A stretch of 64,000 bases of DNA from Streptomyces sp. NBC_00569 (GCF_036345255.1 NZ_CP107783.1:1178001-1242000), one strand, 5' to 3'; positions 1 to 8,773 are shown, numbered from the stretch's first letter. Notes: generated by a model from the letters alone, not told the origin. Program-made: numbers and translations.

Positions 1-1
1 C

Positions 2-1024
2 CCGATCCTGATGGCCACTTGGAAGCTGGCTCCGGCGCTCGCCGCGGGCAACGCGGTCGTCCTCAAGCCCGCCGAGCAGACCCCGGCGTCCATCCACTAC
101 TGGCTGAGCCTGGTGGCCGACCTGCTGCCGCCGGGTGTCGTGAACGTCGTCAACGGCTTCGGCGTGGAGGCGGGCAAGCCGCTCGCGTCCAGCGCGCGCG
201 TGGCGAAGGTCGCGTTCACCGGCGAGACGACCACGGGCCGGCTGATCATGCAGTACGCGTCCGAGAACATCAAGCCGGTCACCCTCGAGCTCGGCGGCAA
301 GTCGCCGAACATCTTCTTCGACGACGTGTGGGCGGAGGACGACGACTTCCGCGACAAGGCCCTCGAGGGCTTCACGATGTTCGCCCTCAACCAGGGCGAG
401 GTCTGCACGTGCCCCTCGCGTGCGCTGATCCAGCAGGGTCACTACAGCGAGTTTCTCGACGCGGCGATCGCGCGCACGGAGGCCATCAAGCCGGGCAACC
501 CGCTCGACACCGACACGATGATCGGCGCCCAGGCGTCCAACGACCAGCTCCAGAAGATCCTCTCCTACCTGGACATCGGCCAGCAGGAGGGCGCAAAGGT
601 CCTGACGGGCGGTCAGCGCATTGAGTACGACGGCGAGTTGGCGGGCGGATACTACGTCCAGCCCACGATCTTCGAGGGCAACAACCGCATGCGGATCTTC
701 CAGGAGGAGATCTTCGGCCCGGTCGTCTCGGTCGCCTCGTTCGCCGACTACGACGACGCCATCAAGATCGCCAACGACACGCTGTACGGCCTCGGCGCGG
801 GCGTGTGGACCCGGGACATCAACACGGCCTACCGGGCGGGCCGTTCGATCCAGGCGGGCCGCGTCTGGACGAACTGCTACCACGCCTACCCGGCCCACGC
901 AGCCTTCGGCGGCTACAAGCAGTCGGGAATCGGCCGCGAGAACCACAAGATGATGCTGGAGCACTACCAGCAGACGAAGAACGTTTTGGTTTCATACAGC
1001 CCTAAGAAACTTGGATTCTTCTAG
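2..1024 (+). CDS. NAD(P)-dependent aldehyde dehydrogenase, C-terminal two thirds (5' end outside window)
   Basis: Oxidises an aldehyde to the acid with NAD(P)+ in the cytosol. The window opens inside the gene and 340 codons are visible. Seen: the cofactor-binding segment [12 protein letters not shown], the general-base segment LELGGKSPN, the catalytic cysteine in [12 protein letters not shown], and the C-terminal signature [18 protein letters not shown], which resembles ExaC/AldB/ThcA-type acetaldehyde or chloroacetaldehyde dehydrogenases. The last 14 codons (after ACGAAGAAC) use GTT, TTG, TCA, CCT, AAA and CTT, unlike the GC-ending codons before them. The same segment recurs four more times in the next 25 kb, so this 3' end was probably supplied by an inserted island. 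The aldehyde substrate cannot be told. Confidence 0.95.
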   Translation, partial: PILMATWKLAPALAAGNAVVLKPAEQTPASIHYWLSLVADLLPPGVVNVVNGFGVEAGKPLASSARVAKVAFTGETTTGRLIMQYASENIKPVTLELGGKSPNIFFDDVWAEDDDFRDKALEGFTMFALNQGEVCTCPSRALIQQGHYSEFLDAAIARTEAIKPGNPLDTDTMIGAQASNDQLQKILSYLDIGQQEGAKVLTGGQRIEYDGELAGGYYVQPTIFEGNNRMRIFQEEIFGPVVSVASFADYDDAIKIANDTLYGLGAGVWTRDINTAYRAGRSIQAGRVWTNCYHAYPAHAAFGGYKQSGIGRENHKMMLEHYQQTKNVLVSYSPKKLGFF

Positions 1025-1072
1025 AGCCTCAAGCTGGGTGCCTGGAGGGAGCTTTACCCTTCCAGGCACCCA
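966..1072 (+). repeat. ald 3'-end repeat, copy A (functional, attL-like)
   Basis: Contains the shared core CAGCAGACGAAGAAC (968-982), the last codons of ald ([13 protein letters not shown]) and a terminator. About 150 bp from here closely match copy C, through a shared CAGCCACTATCCGTGACC after the hairpin. This is the only copy joined to a full ald gene. Inferred to be the left junction of the newest island. Confidence 0.85.
1035..1072 (+). terminator. Terminator behind ald (copy A)
   Basis: Perfect 12-bp stem TGGGTGCCTGGA/TCCAGGCACCCA around a 14-nt loop, 11 bp after the ald stop. It probably also ends transcription from the opposing amidase operon. Confidence 0.8.
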
Positions 1073-1380
1073 CAGCCCCGCAGCCACTATCCGTGACCAT
1101 TCAGCAACCTTCCGGACTCATTCGCCGCAAATCTGCGCGCGTCCCGGACCAGCCACGGACCAGCTGGGCCGCTAGGTTGCGTCGCCCTCGGTGGGGCGAG
1201 GCATGCGAAGAAGTGCGAGACGACGTCGGGTGACGGGCGTGATCACACGGCAGTGGGCTCTCGGGTGGTCTCGAGGTCGTTGAGCACCGCGAGGACTGGC
1301 TTCTCCACATTGTCAGCCCAACGAGCAAGCTCGGAAAGCAGGCTGGAAAGGCTCAGTGCCTGGTCAGGACGGACCCACGA
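1073..1380. other. Gene-poor left end of first island
   Basis: Between the ald terminator and the amidase stop I see the arm motif at 1145-1161 and, on the minus strand at 1243-1380, an open stretch of 45 codons ending in TGA (…ELARWADNVEKPVLAVLNDL…). It has no start codon and lies in frame just behind the amidase stop. It reads like the C-terminal remnant of an unidentified protein. Nothing else is recognisable. Confidence 0.4.
1145..1161 (+). other. Putative left arm-type recombinase site
   Basis: CGGACCAGCCACGGACC, a directly repeated CGGACC, starts 163 bp after the core. An almost identical motif lies 161 bp after the copy B core. Together with the converse motifs upstream of copies C-E it is read as an integrase arm site. 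The function is inferred. Confidence 0.5.
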
Positions 1381-2859
1381 TCAATCAGTGGCCGACAGTA
1401 CGAGAGGCGTCGGCTGGACGCTCGGTCGGTGGTTCGGGGTGTATGCCCAGGTGCGGAGTTGCTCTACGGCCTTGCCGATGCGGAAGACGGTCGGGTCGTC
1501 ATAGGTGTGGCCGACGATCTGGACGCCGGTCGGAAGGCCCCAACTGGAGTGGCCGCTTGGCACGTTGAGGACGGGGCAGCGGTTGCTGATGTTGAAGGGC
1601 AGCGTCATGGCCGCCCACAGCGGCTCGCCGTGGTCCTCGCCGTTCACCACCAGACGCCCCAGGAGATCGTCTCCGGCGGGCAGTCCCGGAACGGCCGTGG
1701 TCGGGCAGATCAGGGCGTCGAAGGGGGCAATCGCCTCAGCCAGTTCGCGCTGCAGCCGGGTCTCGACGCGCAGGCCGTCGAGGTAGGTGACCTGCTCACG
1801 GGCGACGGCCATGGTATCGGCGAAGGCTGCCGCGTACGGCGACATCCGGTCGCGGTGCTCGGCTTCGATCTCGCGGACGAGGGCGCCGAAGATCGTGGAG
1901 AAGTGTGCGGCGGCACTGATGAGGAGGTCGTCCTTGGTCCACGGGAGTTCGATCTCCTCGACGATCGCGCCCGCGTCGGTGAGGGCGCTGGCGACGGCGC
2001 GGGTCTTGGCCTCGATCTCCGGGTGGACGTCGTAGGCACCCAGGCGCAGGCACAGGGCGATGCGCATCCCGGCGACCGCGTCGTACTCGGTCGGCAGGAC
2101 GAGTTTCGGGCGCAGCGACACGTGGTCGCGCGGGTCGGGGCCTGCCAGGACGTTGGCGAAGGTGATGCAGTCGTCGACGGTGCGTGCCATGGGGCCGTCG
2201 CCGCGGTAGTGGTCGGCGGACAGCGGTGCGACGCCGGGTATCCGGCCGTACGGGGCCTTGTACCCGACGGTGCCGGTGAAGGCGGCGGGGATGCGGGTCG
2301 AGCCGCCGATGTCGGAGGCGGAGGCGAGCAGCGCGGTACCGGCGGCGAGGCAGGCGCCCGCGCCGCCGGACGAGCCGCCGGGGGTGAAGTCGGGGTTCCA
2401 CGGATTGCGGGTGACGCCCCACAGGCGGCCGTGGGTGAAGGTGGCGATGGAGAACTCGGGGGTGGCGGTGCGGGCGTGGACGATGCCGCCCGCGTCGAGG
2501 ATCCGGTCGATGACCGGGGCGTTCTCGGTCGCGGTGTTGCCGACGTTGACGAGGGAGCCCTCGGTCAGGGAACGCCCGGCGATGGCGTGCTTCTCCTTGG
2601 TGGCGACCGGGATGCCTTCCAGCGGGCGCGGCGTCAGGCCGCCCTTGCCGAGGAAGCGGTCCTCGGCGTGCCGGGCCTGTTGGAGTGCCTCGTCGAAGAG
2701 CTGCTCGGTGAAGGCGTTGACGACCGGTTCGGTCTGTTCCGCGCGGGCGATGACCGCGTGCATCAGCTCCACCGGGGAGAGCTCGCCGGCATCGAAGAGC
2801 CGTCGCGCCTCGGTGGCGCTGAGGTAGGCGAGATCGGCACCGGCGTCGTTCGGGTTCAT
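1381..2859 (-). CDS. Amidase (amidase-signature family)
   Basis: Hydrolyses a carboxamide to acid and ammonia. All elements of the Ser-cisSer-Lys triad are visible in 492 residues: Lys88 in GIPVATKEK, cis-Ser in TPGGSSGGAGA (about 160-169) and nucleophile Ser187 in DIGGSTRIPA. The length is normal for the family. The start is supported by AGGAAG 7 nt upstream. It is the last gene of a four-gene minus-strand operon (permease, M20 hydrolase, esterase, amidase). This suggests the island feeds amides or acylated amino acids into central metabolism. GatA is unlikely because no gatB or gatC is nearby. Confidence 0.92.
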   Translation of the reverse strand: MNPNDAGADLAYLSATEARRLFDAGELSPVELMHAVIARAEQTEPVVNAFTEQLFDEALQQARHAEDRFLGKGGLTPRPLEGIPVATKEKHAIAGRSLTEGSLVNVGNTATENAPVIDRILDAGGIVHARTATPEFSIATFTHGRLWGVTRNPWNPDFTPGGSSGGAGACLAAGTALLASASDIGGSTRIPAAFTGTVGYKAPYGRIPGVAPLSADHYRGDGPMARTVDDCITFANVLAGPDPRDHVSLRPKLVLPTEYDAVAGMRIALCLRLGAYDVHPEIEAKTRAVASALTDAGAIVEEIELPWTKDDLLISAAAHFSTIFGALVREIEAEHRDRMSPYAAAFADTMAVAREQVTYLDGLRVETRLQRELAEAIAPFDALICPTTAVPGLPAGDDLLGRLVVNGEDHGEPLWAAMTLPFNISNRCPVLNVPSGHSSWGLPTGVQIVGHTYDDPTVFRIGKAVEQLRTWAYTPNHRPSVQPTPLVLSATD

Positions 2860-2912
2860 ACGGACTTCCTTACGGCTAAAGGGACTTCACGGACGAGGGT
2901 GGGTAGGGGCTG

Positions 2913-3860
2913 TCAGCCGAGCAGTCGTTTGAGCGCGGCGTTGATCCAGGCCGTCGCCTCCCCTGCGGCATGGCTGAGGTGGTCCATGCCGTAGAAGCCG
3001 TGGACGAGGCCGTCGAACCGCCGGTGCGCGACGCCTACGCCGGCGCCCCGCAGCGCTTCGGCGTACGCGTCTCCCTCATCACGCAGCGGGTCGTACTCCG
3101 CGGTGGCCACGACGGCCGGAGCGAGCCCGGACAGGTCCTTCGCCCGCAGGGGTGCGACCCGCGGGTCGGCGCCGAACGCGGCGGAGGCAGGATCGGAGGG
3201 GCTGACGCCGAGGTACTGCTCGAAGAACCAGTGCAGTTCTGTGGTGGTGAGGAAGTAGCCTTCGCCGTTCTCGGCCCGCGACGGGTAAGCGCCGGACATG
3301 TCCGTGCTGGGGTAGACCAGGAGTTGGGCGGCGAGCGACAGTCCGTCGGCGTGGGCCTGCTGTGCGCACACGGCGGAAAGCGTCGCTCCGGCGCTGTCGC
3401 CGCCGACGACCAGCCGGGCAGGGTCGCCGCCGAACGCGTCCGCGTGCCGCGCGACCCAGGTCAGGGCGGCGTAAGCGTCCTCAACCGCGGCGGGGAAACG
3501 ATGCTCGGGCGCGAGCCGGTAGTCGACGCTCACCACGACGGCGTCGAGGTCGCGGCACAGGTTCCGGGCGTGCACGTCGTGTGTGTCGAGGTCGCCGGCC
3601 ACCCAGCCGCCGCCGTGCAGGTACACCACCGTTGGCACGGGCGTCGTGGCATGCGGCCGGTAGACACGGGCCGGGACGGAATCCGCCAGCACCGTCGAGG
3701 TCACCGTCGCGACCTCGGGCTTTGCGGCCTGGTCGAGGTGGTCGGCGGTCAGCGCCCGCAGCCGGGCTCTGGCCCGTGCAACAGCGTTCTCCCCTGGTTC
3801 TGGGGCGCCGAGTTGCTGGAGCCTTCGCAAGAACGCGGCAATGTCCGGGTCCAGAGGCAC
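2913..3860 (-). CDS. Alpha/beta hydrolase of the hormone-sensitive-lipase family
   Basis: A cytosolic carboxylesterase-type enzyme. Oxyanion-hole motif YLHGGGWVAGD, nucleophile GGDSAGATLS, acidic residue in DPLRDEG and catalytic His in LVHGFYGM are all present, as in family IV (HSL) esterases. I chose the GTG at 3860 (315 aa) over an ATG 9 codons earlier. AGGAGAAGTGAC precedes the GTG at good spacing, and the earlier start would overlap the upstream M20 gene. It is translationally coupled to that gene, whose stop lies at 3862-3864. Probable role: removing an ester or acyl group in the same pathway as the neighbouring amidase. Confidence 0.9.
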   Translation of the reverse strand: MPLDPDIAAFLRRLQQLGAPEPGENAVARARARLRALTADHLDQAAKPEVATVTSTVLADSVPARVYRPHATTPVPTVVYLHGGGWVAGDLDTHDVHARNLCRDLDAVVVSVDYRLAPEHRFPAAVEDAYAALTWVARHADAFGGDPARLVVGGDSAGATLSAVCAQQAHADGLSLAAQLLVYPSTDMSGAYPSRAENGEGYFLTTTELHWFFEQYLGVSPSDPASAAFGADPRVAPLRAKDLSGLAPAVVATAEYDPLRDEGDAYAEALRGAGVGVAHRRFDGLVHGFYGMDHLSHAAGEATAWINAALKRLLG

Positions 3861-3861
3861 G

Positions 3862-5154
3862 TCACTTCTCCTGTCGGTCGCCGGCACACAGCCAGTGGGC
3901 GGCCGCCGCGAGCAGCGCCGTCACGCCGGTGTGGATCGTGGGTTCGGGTACGGGGGCGAAGTACGGAGAGTGGTTGGCCGGGACCGTGTCTGGCAGGCCG
4001 TCCGTCAGCAAGGTGTCGGGGTCGATGTGCTCGAAGTGGGCCGGGTCGCCGCCCCCGAAGTGCCAGAAGACCGAGGGAACACCGAGCGCCGTGCCGAAGG
4101 TGCCGAAGTCCTCGCTGCCGGTGAGGGGTTCGGGAAGGGTGAACACCCGCTCACTGCCCAGGACTTCGGCGATCGCGGTCAGTACGGTGCCGGTGGCCGC
4201 GGTGTCGTTGACCGTGACGGAGAAGGCGTTGAGAGCGGTGATTTCGGGCTCCTTGGGCGCGCCGGACGCGGCCGCCTCGGCACGGACGATCCGTTCGACA
4301 GCCGCCAGGACCCGCTCCCGTACGACGGGCGTCGTGGAGCGAATGTTGATCCGCAGGTCCGCCGTGTCGGGAATGATGTTCTCCTTGGTGCCCGCGTGCA
4401 GCGAACCGACGGTCACCACGGCGGTCTGCGCCGCCCCCACCTCCCGGGAGACGACCGTCTGCAGCCGCATGACGACCGCGGCGGCCATGACGATCGGATC
4501 GACGGTCGTCTCAGGCGTGGAGCCGTGTCCGCCGCGGCCGTGAAGGCGGACCCGCAGGCTGTCGGAGGCGGCCATCACCGTGCCCGGGCGGGTGCCGACG
4601 AGACCGACGGGGGCCGGGGACACATGCTGGCCGAGGCAGACATCCGCGCGTGGAAAGCGATCCAGGAAGCCGTCCTCGATCATGGCCGGTGCCCCGCCGA
4701 CCTCCTCCGCCGGCTGGAACACCGCGACGACCGTGCCATGCCATTCCCCACGGGCGGCGGCGAGTTGGGCGGTCACGCCGAGCAGGCAGGTGACGTGCAT
4801 GTCATGGCCGCAAGCGTGCATGACGGGAACCTTGTTGCCCTCACTGTCGACGCCCATCTCCTGGGAGGCGTACGGCAGTTGCGTCCGCTCCCGCACCGGG
4901 AGCCCGTCCATGTCGGCGCGGAGCAGGACCACCGGACCCTCTCCGTTTGCCAGGACCCCGACGACACCGGTGCCGCCGACGCCCTCGGTGACCTCCCAGC
5001 CCTGCTCGCGCAGCCGTTCCGCGACAACTCCGGCCGTACGGAACTCCTGGAAGGACAACTCCGGGTGGGCGTGCAGGTCTTCGTAGAGGGCCATCAGGCC
5101 GGGCAGCCGCTCCGGGAAGCCGGACAGCAGGCGCGCGATGGGGGCGGCGGTCAT
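3862..5154 (-). CDS. M20 family amidohydrolase
   Basis: Metal-dependent hydrolase of N-acyl amino acids (hippurate, IAA-amino acid or aminobenzoyl-glutamate type). The 430-aa protein shows the metal-binding HACGHDMH motif, the DMDGLP segment and the catalytic Glu region PAEEVGGAPAM. The lid/dimerisation region follows in the middle. The ATG start overlaps the upstream MFS stop by 4 nt (ATGA), so the two are coupled. The substrate is unknown; together with the amidase and esterase the operon looks adapted to an acylated or amidated amino acid. Confidence 0.9.
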   Translation of the reverse strand: MTAAPIARLLSGFPERLPGLMALYEDLHAHPELSFQEFRTAGVVAERLREQGWEVTEGVGGTGVVGVLANGEGPVVLLRADMDGLPVRERTQLPYASQEMGVDSEGNKVPVMHACGHDMHVTCLLGVTAQLAAARGEWHGTVVAVFQPAEEVGGAPAMIEDGFLDRFPRADVCLGQHVSPAPVGLVGTRPGTVMAASDSLRVRLHGRGGHGSTPETTVDPIVMAAAVVMRLQTVVSREVGAAQTAVVTVGSLHAGTKENIIPDTADLRINIRSTTPVVRERVLAAVERIVRAEAAASGAPKEPEITALNAFSVTVNDTAATGTVLTAIAEVLGSERVFTLPEPLTGSEDFGTFGTALGVPSVFWHFGGGDPAHFEHIDPDTLLTDGLPDTVPANHSPYFAPVPEPTIHTGVTALLAAAAHWLCAGDRQEK

Positions 5155-6401
5155 GAGTGCTCCTTTGCGGGCGTGGGGAGTTCCGGCGCGCCGGTGACGG
5201 TCCGGAAGGTGGCGGCGTCCTGCGGGGTGAGGAGTGTCATCACGGCGGCGATGGCCGCGCCGAGCACCAGGGAGGCGAAGGCCACCTTGAAGGAGAAGGC
5301 GTCGGCGAGCACGCCGATGACGGGCGGGGCGACCATCCCGGCCACCTGGCCGCCGAAGACGATCGCGCCACTGCCCACGCCGACGTCCTCGGGCGCGAGG
5401 CCGCCCAGCGGCACGGCAAGGATCGGCATGTAGCAGAGGGAGACGGCGGTCGTGGCGAGCGTGCCGAAGACGATGAAACCGATGAGCGACGGCGAGAAGA
5501 CCATGAACAGCAGCGTGACGGCGGCCACCGTCATGCTGGGCACGATCACCCTGCGGTGGTGGCCGCCGAGACGGTCCGCGAGCCGCCCGCCGACGACGAT
5601 CGCGCCGGTCGCGGCGAGACCGGGAATCGCCACGAGGGCGCCGGTCGAGGCGAGCGAGACGCCGTACTCCTCGCTGACGTAGGACGGGATCCAGGTGCTG
5701 AGACCCCAGACGATCACGCTGTAGCCGAACATCATGGCGCTGAACCGCCAGATCACGCCTTGACGCAGGACGCCGCCCGCGCGCCGCCGGGCGACGCGGG
5801 TCTCCGGCTCCGTCGGCGGCAGCGGCGCGGGGAGCCATACCCGTATCGCCACCAGGACGAACACGCCGAGGGCCGCCGTCGAGTAGAACGCCGAGCGCCA
5901 CCCGAAAGCGGCGATCAGAGGCGCGACGAGGAGCGGGGTGAGGACCCCGGCGAGGGCGTTCGAGCTCATGATCACGCCGTTGGCGCCCATGCGCTGGGCC
6001 GGTGTGGTCCGCTCGACGAGGACCTTCATCGAGGCGGGCGGGAAGACGCCCTCGGCCGCGCCGAACGCGAACCGCATGAGCAGCAGGACGGCGAACGACC
6101 AGGCGAAGCCGGTCAGCGCGGTGAACACCGACCAGGACAGCAGGGCCCAGAGCATGATCCGCTGGGCACCGTACCGGTCGGCGAGCAGGCCGCCGGGGAT
6201 TTGGCACAGGGCGTAGGCGAGGAAGAACGCCGAGACGATCAGGCCCTGTTCCCCGCGGCCCACGTCGAACTCGTCGCCGATGGAGGGCAGGGCCAGGTTG
6301 ATGACGAGCCGGTCGGCGTAGTCGACCAGCCAGGCGGTGAACAGCAGCACGATCGTGATCCGGACGGTTCTGCGGACGGGCTGAGGGGGCGGAGCAGACA
6401 C
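5151..6401 (-). CDS. MFS transporter, ACS (anion:cation symporter)-like
   Basis: First gene of the operon, a 12-TM permease (416 aa). TM1 carries AWLVDYADRLVINLALPSIGDEF, here in part, and TM2-3 the GLLADRYGAQRI motif typical of organic-anion/H+ symporters. The start is taken as the GTG at 6401, which has AAGGAG six nt upstream; an ATG 15 codons earlier lacks a site. It probably imports the substrate of the downstream hydrolases. The operon promoter must lie in the 75 bp shared with the divergent AsnC-type regulator. Confidence 0.88.
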   Translation of the reverse strand: MSAPPPQPVRRTVRITIVLLFTAWLVDYADRLVINLALPSIGDEFDVGRGEQGLIVSAFFLAYALCQIPGGLLADRYGAQRIMLWALLSWSVFTALTGFAWSFAVLLLMRFAFGAAEGVFPPASMKVLVERTTPAQRMGANGVIMSSNALAGVLTPLLVAPLIAAFGWRSAFYSTAALGVFVLVAIRVWLPAPLPPTEPETRVARRRAGGVLRQGVIWRFSAMMFGYSVIVWGLSTWIPSYVSEEYGVSLASTGALVAIPGLAATGAIVVGGRLADRLGGHHRRVIVPSMTVAAVTLLFMVFSPSLIGFIVFGTLATTAVSLCYMPILAVPLGGLAPEDVGVGSGAIVFGGQVAGMVAPPVIGVLADAFSFKVAFASLVLGAAIAAVMTLLTPQDAATFRTVTGAPELPTPAKEHS

Positions 6402-6438
6402 GCGGTACTCCTTCGACTCCGGGCGGCCGAAGCCGGGG

Positions 6439-6468
6439 TTGGGCATTGGCCGGAAGTGCCCCTACGAT
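6439..6468 (+). promoter_or_regulatory. Promoter of the AsnC-type regulator
   Basis: TTGGGC (6439-6444), 18-bp spacer and TACGAT (6463-6468) fit a housekeeping promoter. Transcription would begin at or next to the GTG at 6476, implying a leaderless mRNA. Confidence 0.5.
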
Positions 6469-6475
6469 CCGGTCC

Positions 6476-7567
6476 GTGACAGGAATCCCTGGAGAATTGC
6501 AGGAAAACATCTCGGGAGGAGCCACAGTCCCTGATTCCCGCGGGACCGGCGGGGCTGCTCCGTTCTCCGAGTTGGACCTGGCCCTCGTCGACGCGCTCCA
6601 GGCCGCTCCCCGGGCACCGTGGTCCCGGATCGGCCGGGCCCTCGGCGTGGACGCGACCACGGCGGCCCGCCGCTGGGAACGGCTGCGCGCGGGCGGTCTG
6701 GCCTGGGTCAGCGCGTACGACTCCGCGAAGGCGACGACCGTCGCCTACGTCGAGGTCAGGTGCCGGCCCCGGGCCGTGGAATCCGCCGGCGCCGCCCTGG
6801 CCGACATGCCCTGGGTCTTCAGCGTCGACGAGACGGCCGGCGAATTCGATCTCCTCGCGTCGGTCGTCGCCGCCGACCTGCCCTCCCTCGGCCGCTCGGT
6901 GCACAGCCTGATCGGCGGCCTGAGAGGCGTACGGTCCACCCGCACACGCCTCGGCATCACCCTGTACAGCGAAGGCGGCGACTGGCGCATGCGGGCCATG
7001 GAACCGTCCGGTGACGCGGAACTCTCCGCTCCGCGCACCTCGCACCCGGTCGCGTACAGCGCCCACATGCACCACCGGCCGCCGCCCGAGGACCAGGCCC
7101 TCCTGGAAGCCCTCGGCCGTGACGGACGCCTCGGCTACACCGACCTGGGCACCGCGACCGGCATGAGCGAACACACCGCCCGCCGCCGGCTCCAGCGGAT
7201 GATCCGGGACCGGGACATCACCTTCCGCTGCGACCTCGCCCACCCCCTCGCCGGGCTGTCGACCGTCGTGCTCTACCGCACCGCGGTCCCGCACACCCAC
7301 CTCGAAGCCACGGGCAACGCGCTGGGCCGACGGGAAGAGGTCCGCCTGGCCGTGTCCGTCAGCGGCTCCGACAACCTCCTCGTCATGGTCTGGCTGCGCG
7401 GCCTGCACGCCATCGACCCCTTCGAGGCGCACCTCGCGGATCGCTTCCCGCACCTGAAGGTCAGCGACCGCACCGTTTTCCTCCACTCCCGCAAACGCAT
7501 GGGCCGCCTCCTCGACACCACCGGCCGCGCCGTCGGGCACGTCCCCTTCTCCTTGCCGCAGGTCTGA
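6476..7567 (+). CDS. Two-module Lrp/AsnC family regulator
   Basis: DNA-binding regulator of 363 aa, about twice the usual AsnC length. It has two winged-HTH/RAM units: the first HTH around residues 20-65 (LDLALVDALQAAPRAPWSRIG…) and the second around 200-250 (DQALLEALGRDGRLGYTDLG…TARRRLQRM). Such doubled AsnC proteins are common in actinobacteria. There is no Shine-Dalgarno sequence at the GTG, and the -10 hexamer lies 7 bp upstream, consistent with leaderless translation. A TTG at 6446 is an alternative start. It is divergent from the amide-catabolic operon, which it most likely controls. Confidence 0.85.
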   Translation: MTGIPGELQENISGGATVPDSRGTGGAAPFSELDLALVDALQAAPRAPWSRIGRALGVDATTAARRWERLRAGGLAWVSAYDSAKATTVAYVEVRCRPRAVESAGAALADMPWVFSVDETAGEFDLLASVVAADLPSLGRSVHSLIGGLRGVRSTRTRLGITLYSEGGDWRMRAMEPSGDAELSAPRTSHPVAYSAHMHHRPPPEDQALLEALGRDGRLGYTDLGTATGMSEHTARRRLQRMIRDRDITFRCDLAHPLAGLSTVVLYRTAVPHTHLEATGNALGRREEVRLAVSVSGSDNLLVMVWLRGLHAIDPFEAHLADRFPHLKVSDRTVFLHSRKRMGRLLDTTGRAVGHVPFSLPQV

Positions 7568-7590
7568 CCCCGGCACGTGCCACGCCTCGC

Positions 7591-7617
7591 GCTCTCGCCG
7601 GCCTGCCTGGCGAGAGC
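7591..7617 (+). terminator. Hairpin after AsnC-type gene
   Basis: GCTCTCGCC (7591-7599) pairs perfectly with GGCGAGAGC (7609-7617), loop of 9 nt, 24 bp behind the stop. Confidence 0.65.
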
Positions 7618-7736
7618 CGTTCGCGTCAGTGCGCGCCGTACGGCGACGGGAAGCGCCGGTTGCGCGTGTCGCACACGACCCATGATCGCCTTCATGAGCC
7701 TCTTCCTCGTCGCGGCTCCGGACGGTTATGTTCGGA

Positions 7737-7823
7737 GTTCTGGTGAGCTACTCGGCACAGAAACTCGGGTTTTTCCAGAACCTCAAGTCGGTTGCCTGGA
7801 GCCCCGTTGCGCTCCAGGCAACC
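7737..7823 (+). repeat. ald 3'-end repeat, copy B (decayed)
   Basis: Encodes VLVSYSAQKLGFF in frame with the ald C-terminus, but the stop is changed to CAG and the core before it (GACGAAGAAC) is lost. A 12-bp stem GGTTGCCTGGAG/CTCCAGGCAACC follows at 7790-7823 where the other copies carry their terminator. No right-arm motif is found near 7628, so B looks like an old left end. It shares AQKLGFFQ with copy E. Confidence 0.75.
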
Positions 7824-7896
7824 CGACACGGGGAACCACCTTCCGCGATCAACAAGGTGCCTCACGTCACCATCCGGCCTCGAAATGACTCGCTCC

Positions 7897-7913
7897 CGGA
7901 CCAGCCGCGGACC
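7897..7913 (+). other. Putative left arm-type recombinase site of copy B
   Basis: CGGACCAGCCGCGGACC, 16/17 identical to the motif behind copy A and 161 bp from the equivalent core position. A third CGGACCAGC follows near 7965. Confidence 0.5.
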
Positions 7914-8173
7914 GAACCTGTCGGTGAGCGCGCACACCAGCCTGAAAAGGCCGTGCGTTTGGGTTCGGACCAGCGGGCGAGGCGCCCACGACTTCACGGT
8001 CGATGTCGCCTACCGACCCATGTGGGAGAACAAGGTAGTGCGCCTCACACCACTCGTGACGACGGACCCGGACGATCAACAACCAAATCCGAGGCCCGTC
8101 CTTGGCGACGCCCGATTTCGTGGCGGCGCCGATCCGGGGCCTAGCTCGTACGTGATGCGCCGGACGCGGGCCT
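7914..8173. other. Region without assignable gene
   Basis: About 260 bp after the copy B arm site. A minus-strand open stretch (…KDGPRIWLLIVRVRRHEWCEAHYL…, part) has protein-like composition but no clear start, and may be a remnant. I could not assign it. Confidence 0.3.
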
Positions 8174-8341
8174 TCAGGTCCTTCTCCAGTCCTCGGGCAG
8201 CTCCCACGCGAAGTGGACGCACGTCGGCAACCCGACGTCGTCGAGCTCGCAGTCCTCGGGCCACAACGGGAAGTGGAACCCCGGGTCGTGGGTGCGCAGC
8301 AGGGCCCAGCGGTTCGACGGCTCCCACGCCAGCGCGTACAC
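8174..8341 (-). CDS. Small hypothetical protein
   Basis: Reads VYALAWEPSNRWALL… to …AWELPEDWRRT, 55 aa, rich in Trp and with convincing protein composition. The GTG start lies 4 bp behind the stop of the broken gene upstream, so the two probably formed an operon. No domain is recognised, and no good Shine-Dalgarno sequence is visible beyond the coupling. It may be a truncated relic. Confidence 0.5.
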   Translation of the reverse strand: MYALAWEPSNRWALLRTHDPGFHFPLWPEDCELDDVGLPTCVHFAWELPEDWRRT

Positions 8342-8345
8342 CCCG

Positions 8346-8773
8346 TCACCGCTGCATGCGCAGCGCCAGCAGTTCCTTGTCCGCCCACTCCTCCAGCCGC
8401 TGCCGCGCCTCGGCCGCGGCCTTCGCCTCCGACGCGGCGTCGTCGTCCTGGGCGTGCTCGGTACCGGGCACGATGACGGTCTGCTCGGCGCCGAGAAGGC
8501 AGCCGACCATCGCGTCGATCAGCTTCACGGGATCGCCCAACTCGCGGCACCCCCAGGCATCTTCGTTGCCCGTGGCTGCCGCACCGAGGTGCCCGGCATG
8601 ATTCCTGTAGTAGGCCGTGGCCGTCTTGTACGCGGCCGGCCGGCGCAGATCCTCGTCCGGCGCCCACGACTGGGCGAGCCCGGAGAGCGGGCCACCTGGG
8701 TGATGCGGATTCGCCTCTCCGTCCAGTAGTTGAGCCACGACCAGGCGTCGATCAGCACGTCGCGGATGCGCAC
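8346..8773 (-). pseudogene. Frameshifted hypothetical gene
   Basis: The N-terminal part starts at a GTG with GGAGG upstream (VRIRDVLIDAWSWLNYW…) and stays open to about 8695. The natural continuation (…GPLSGLAQSWAPDEDL… to …LLALRMQR) is in another frame. Adding one base near 8690-8697 joins the two into one ~142-aa protein. Either a one-base deletion broke the gene or this is a sequencing error. The product is unknown; the C-terminal part is acidic with a helical Ala/Glu-rich stretch. Confidence 0.55.

Noticed and set aside
5154..6660. Minus-strand frame extending the M20 gene upstream through the permease
   Set aside because: The extension is Arg/Pro-rich antisense-like sequence in another frame of the permease gene; the ATG at 5154 with ATGA coupling is the real start.
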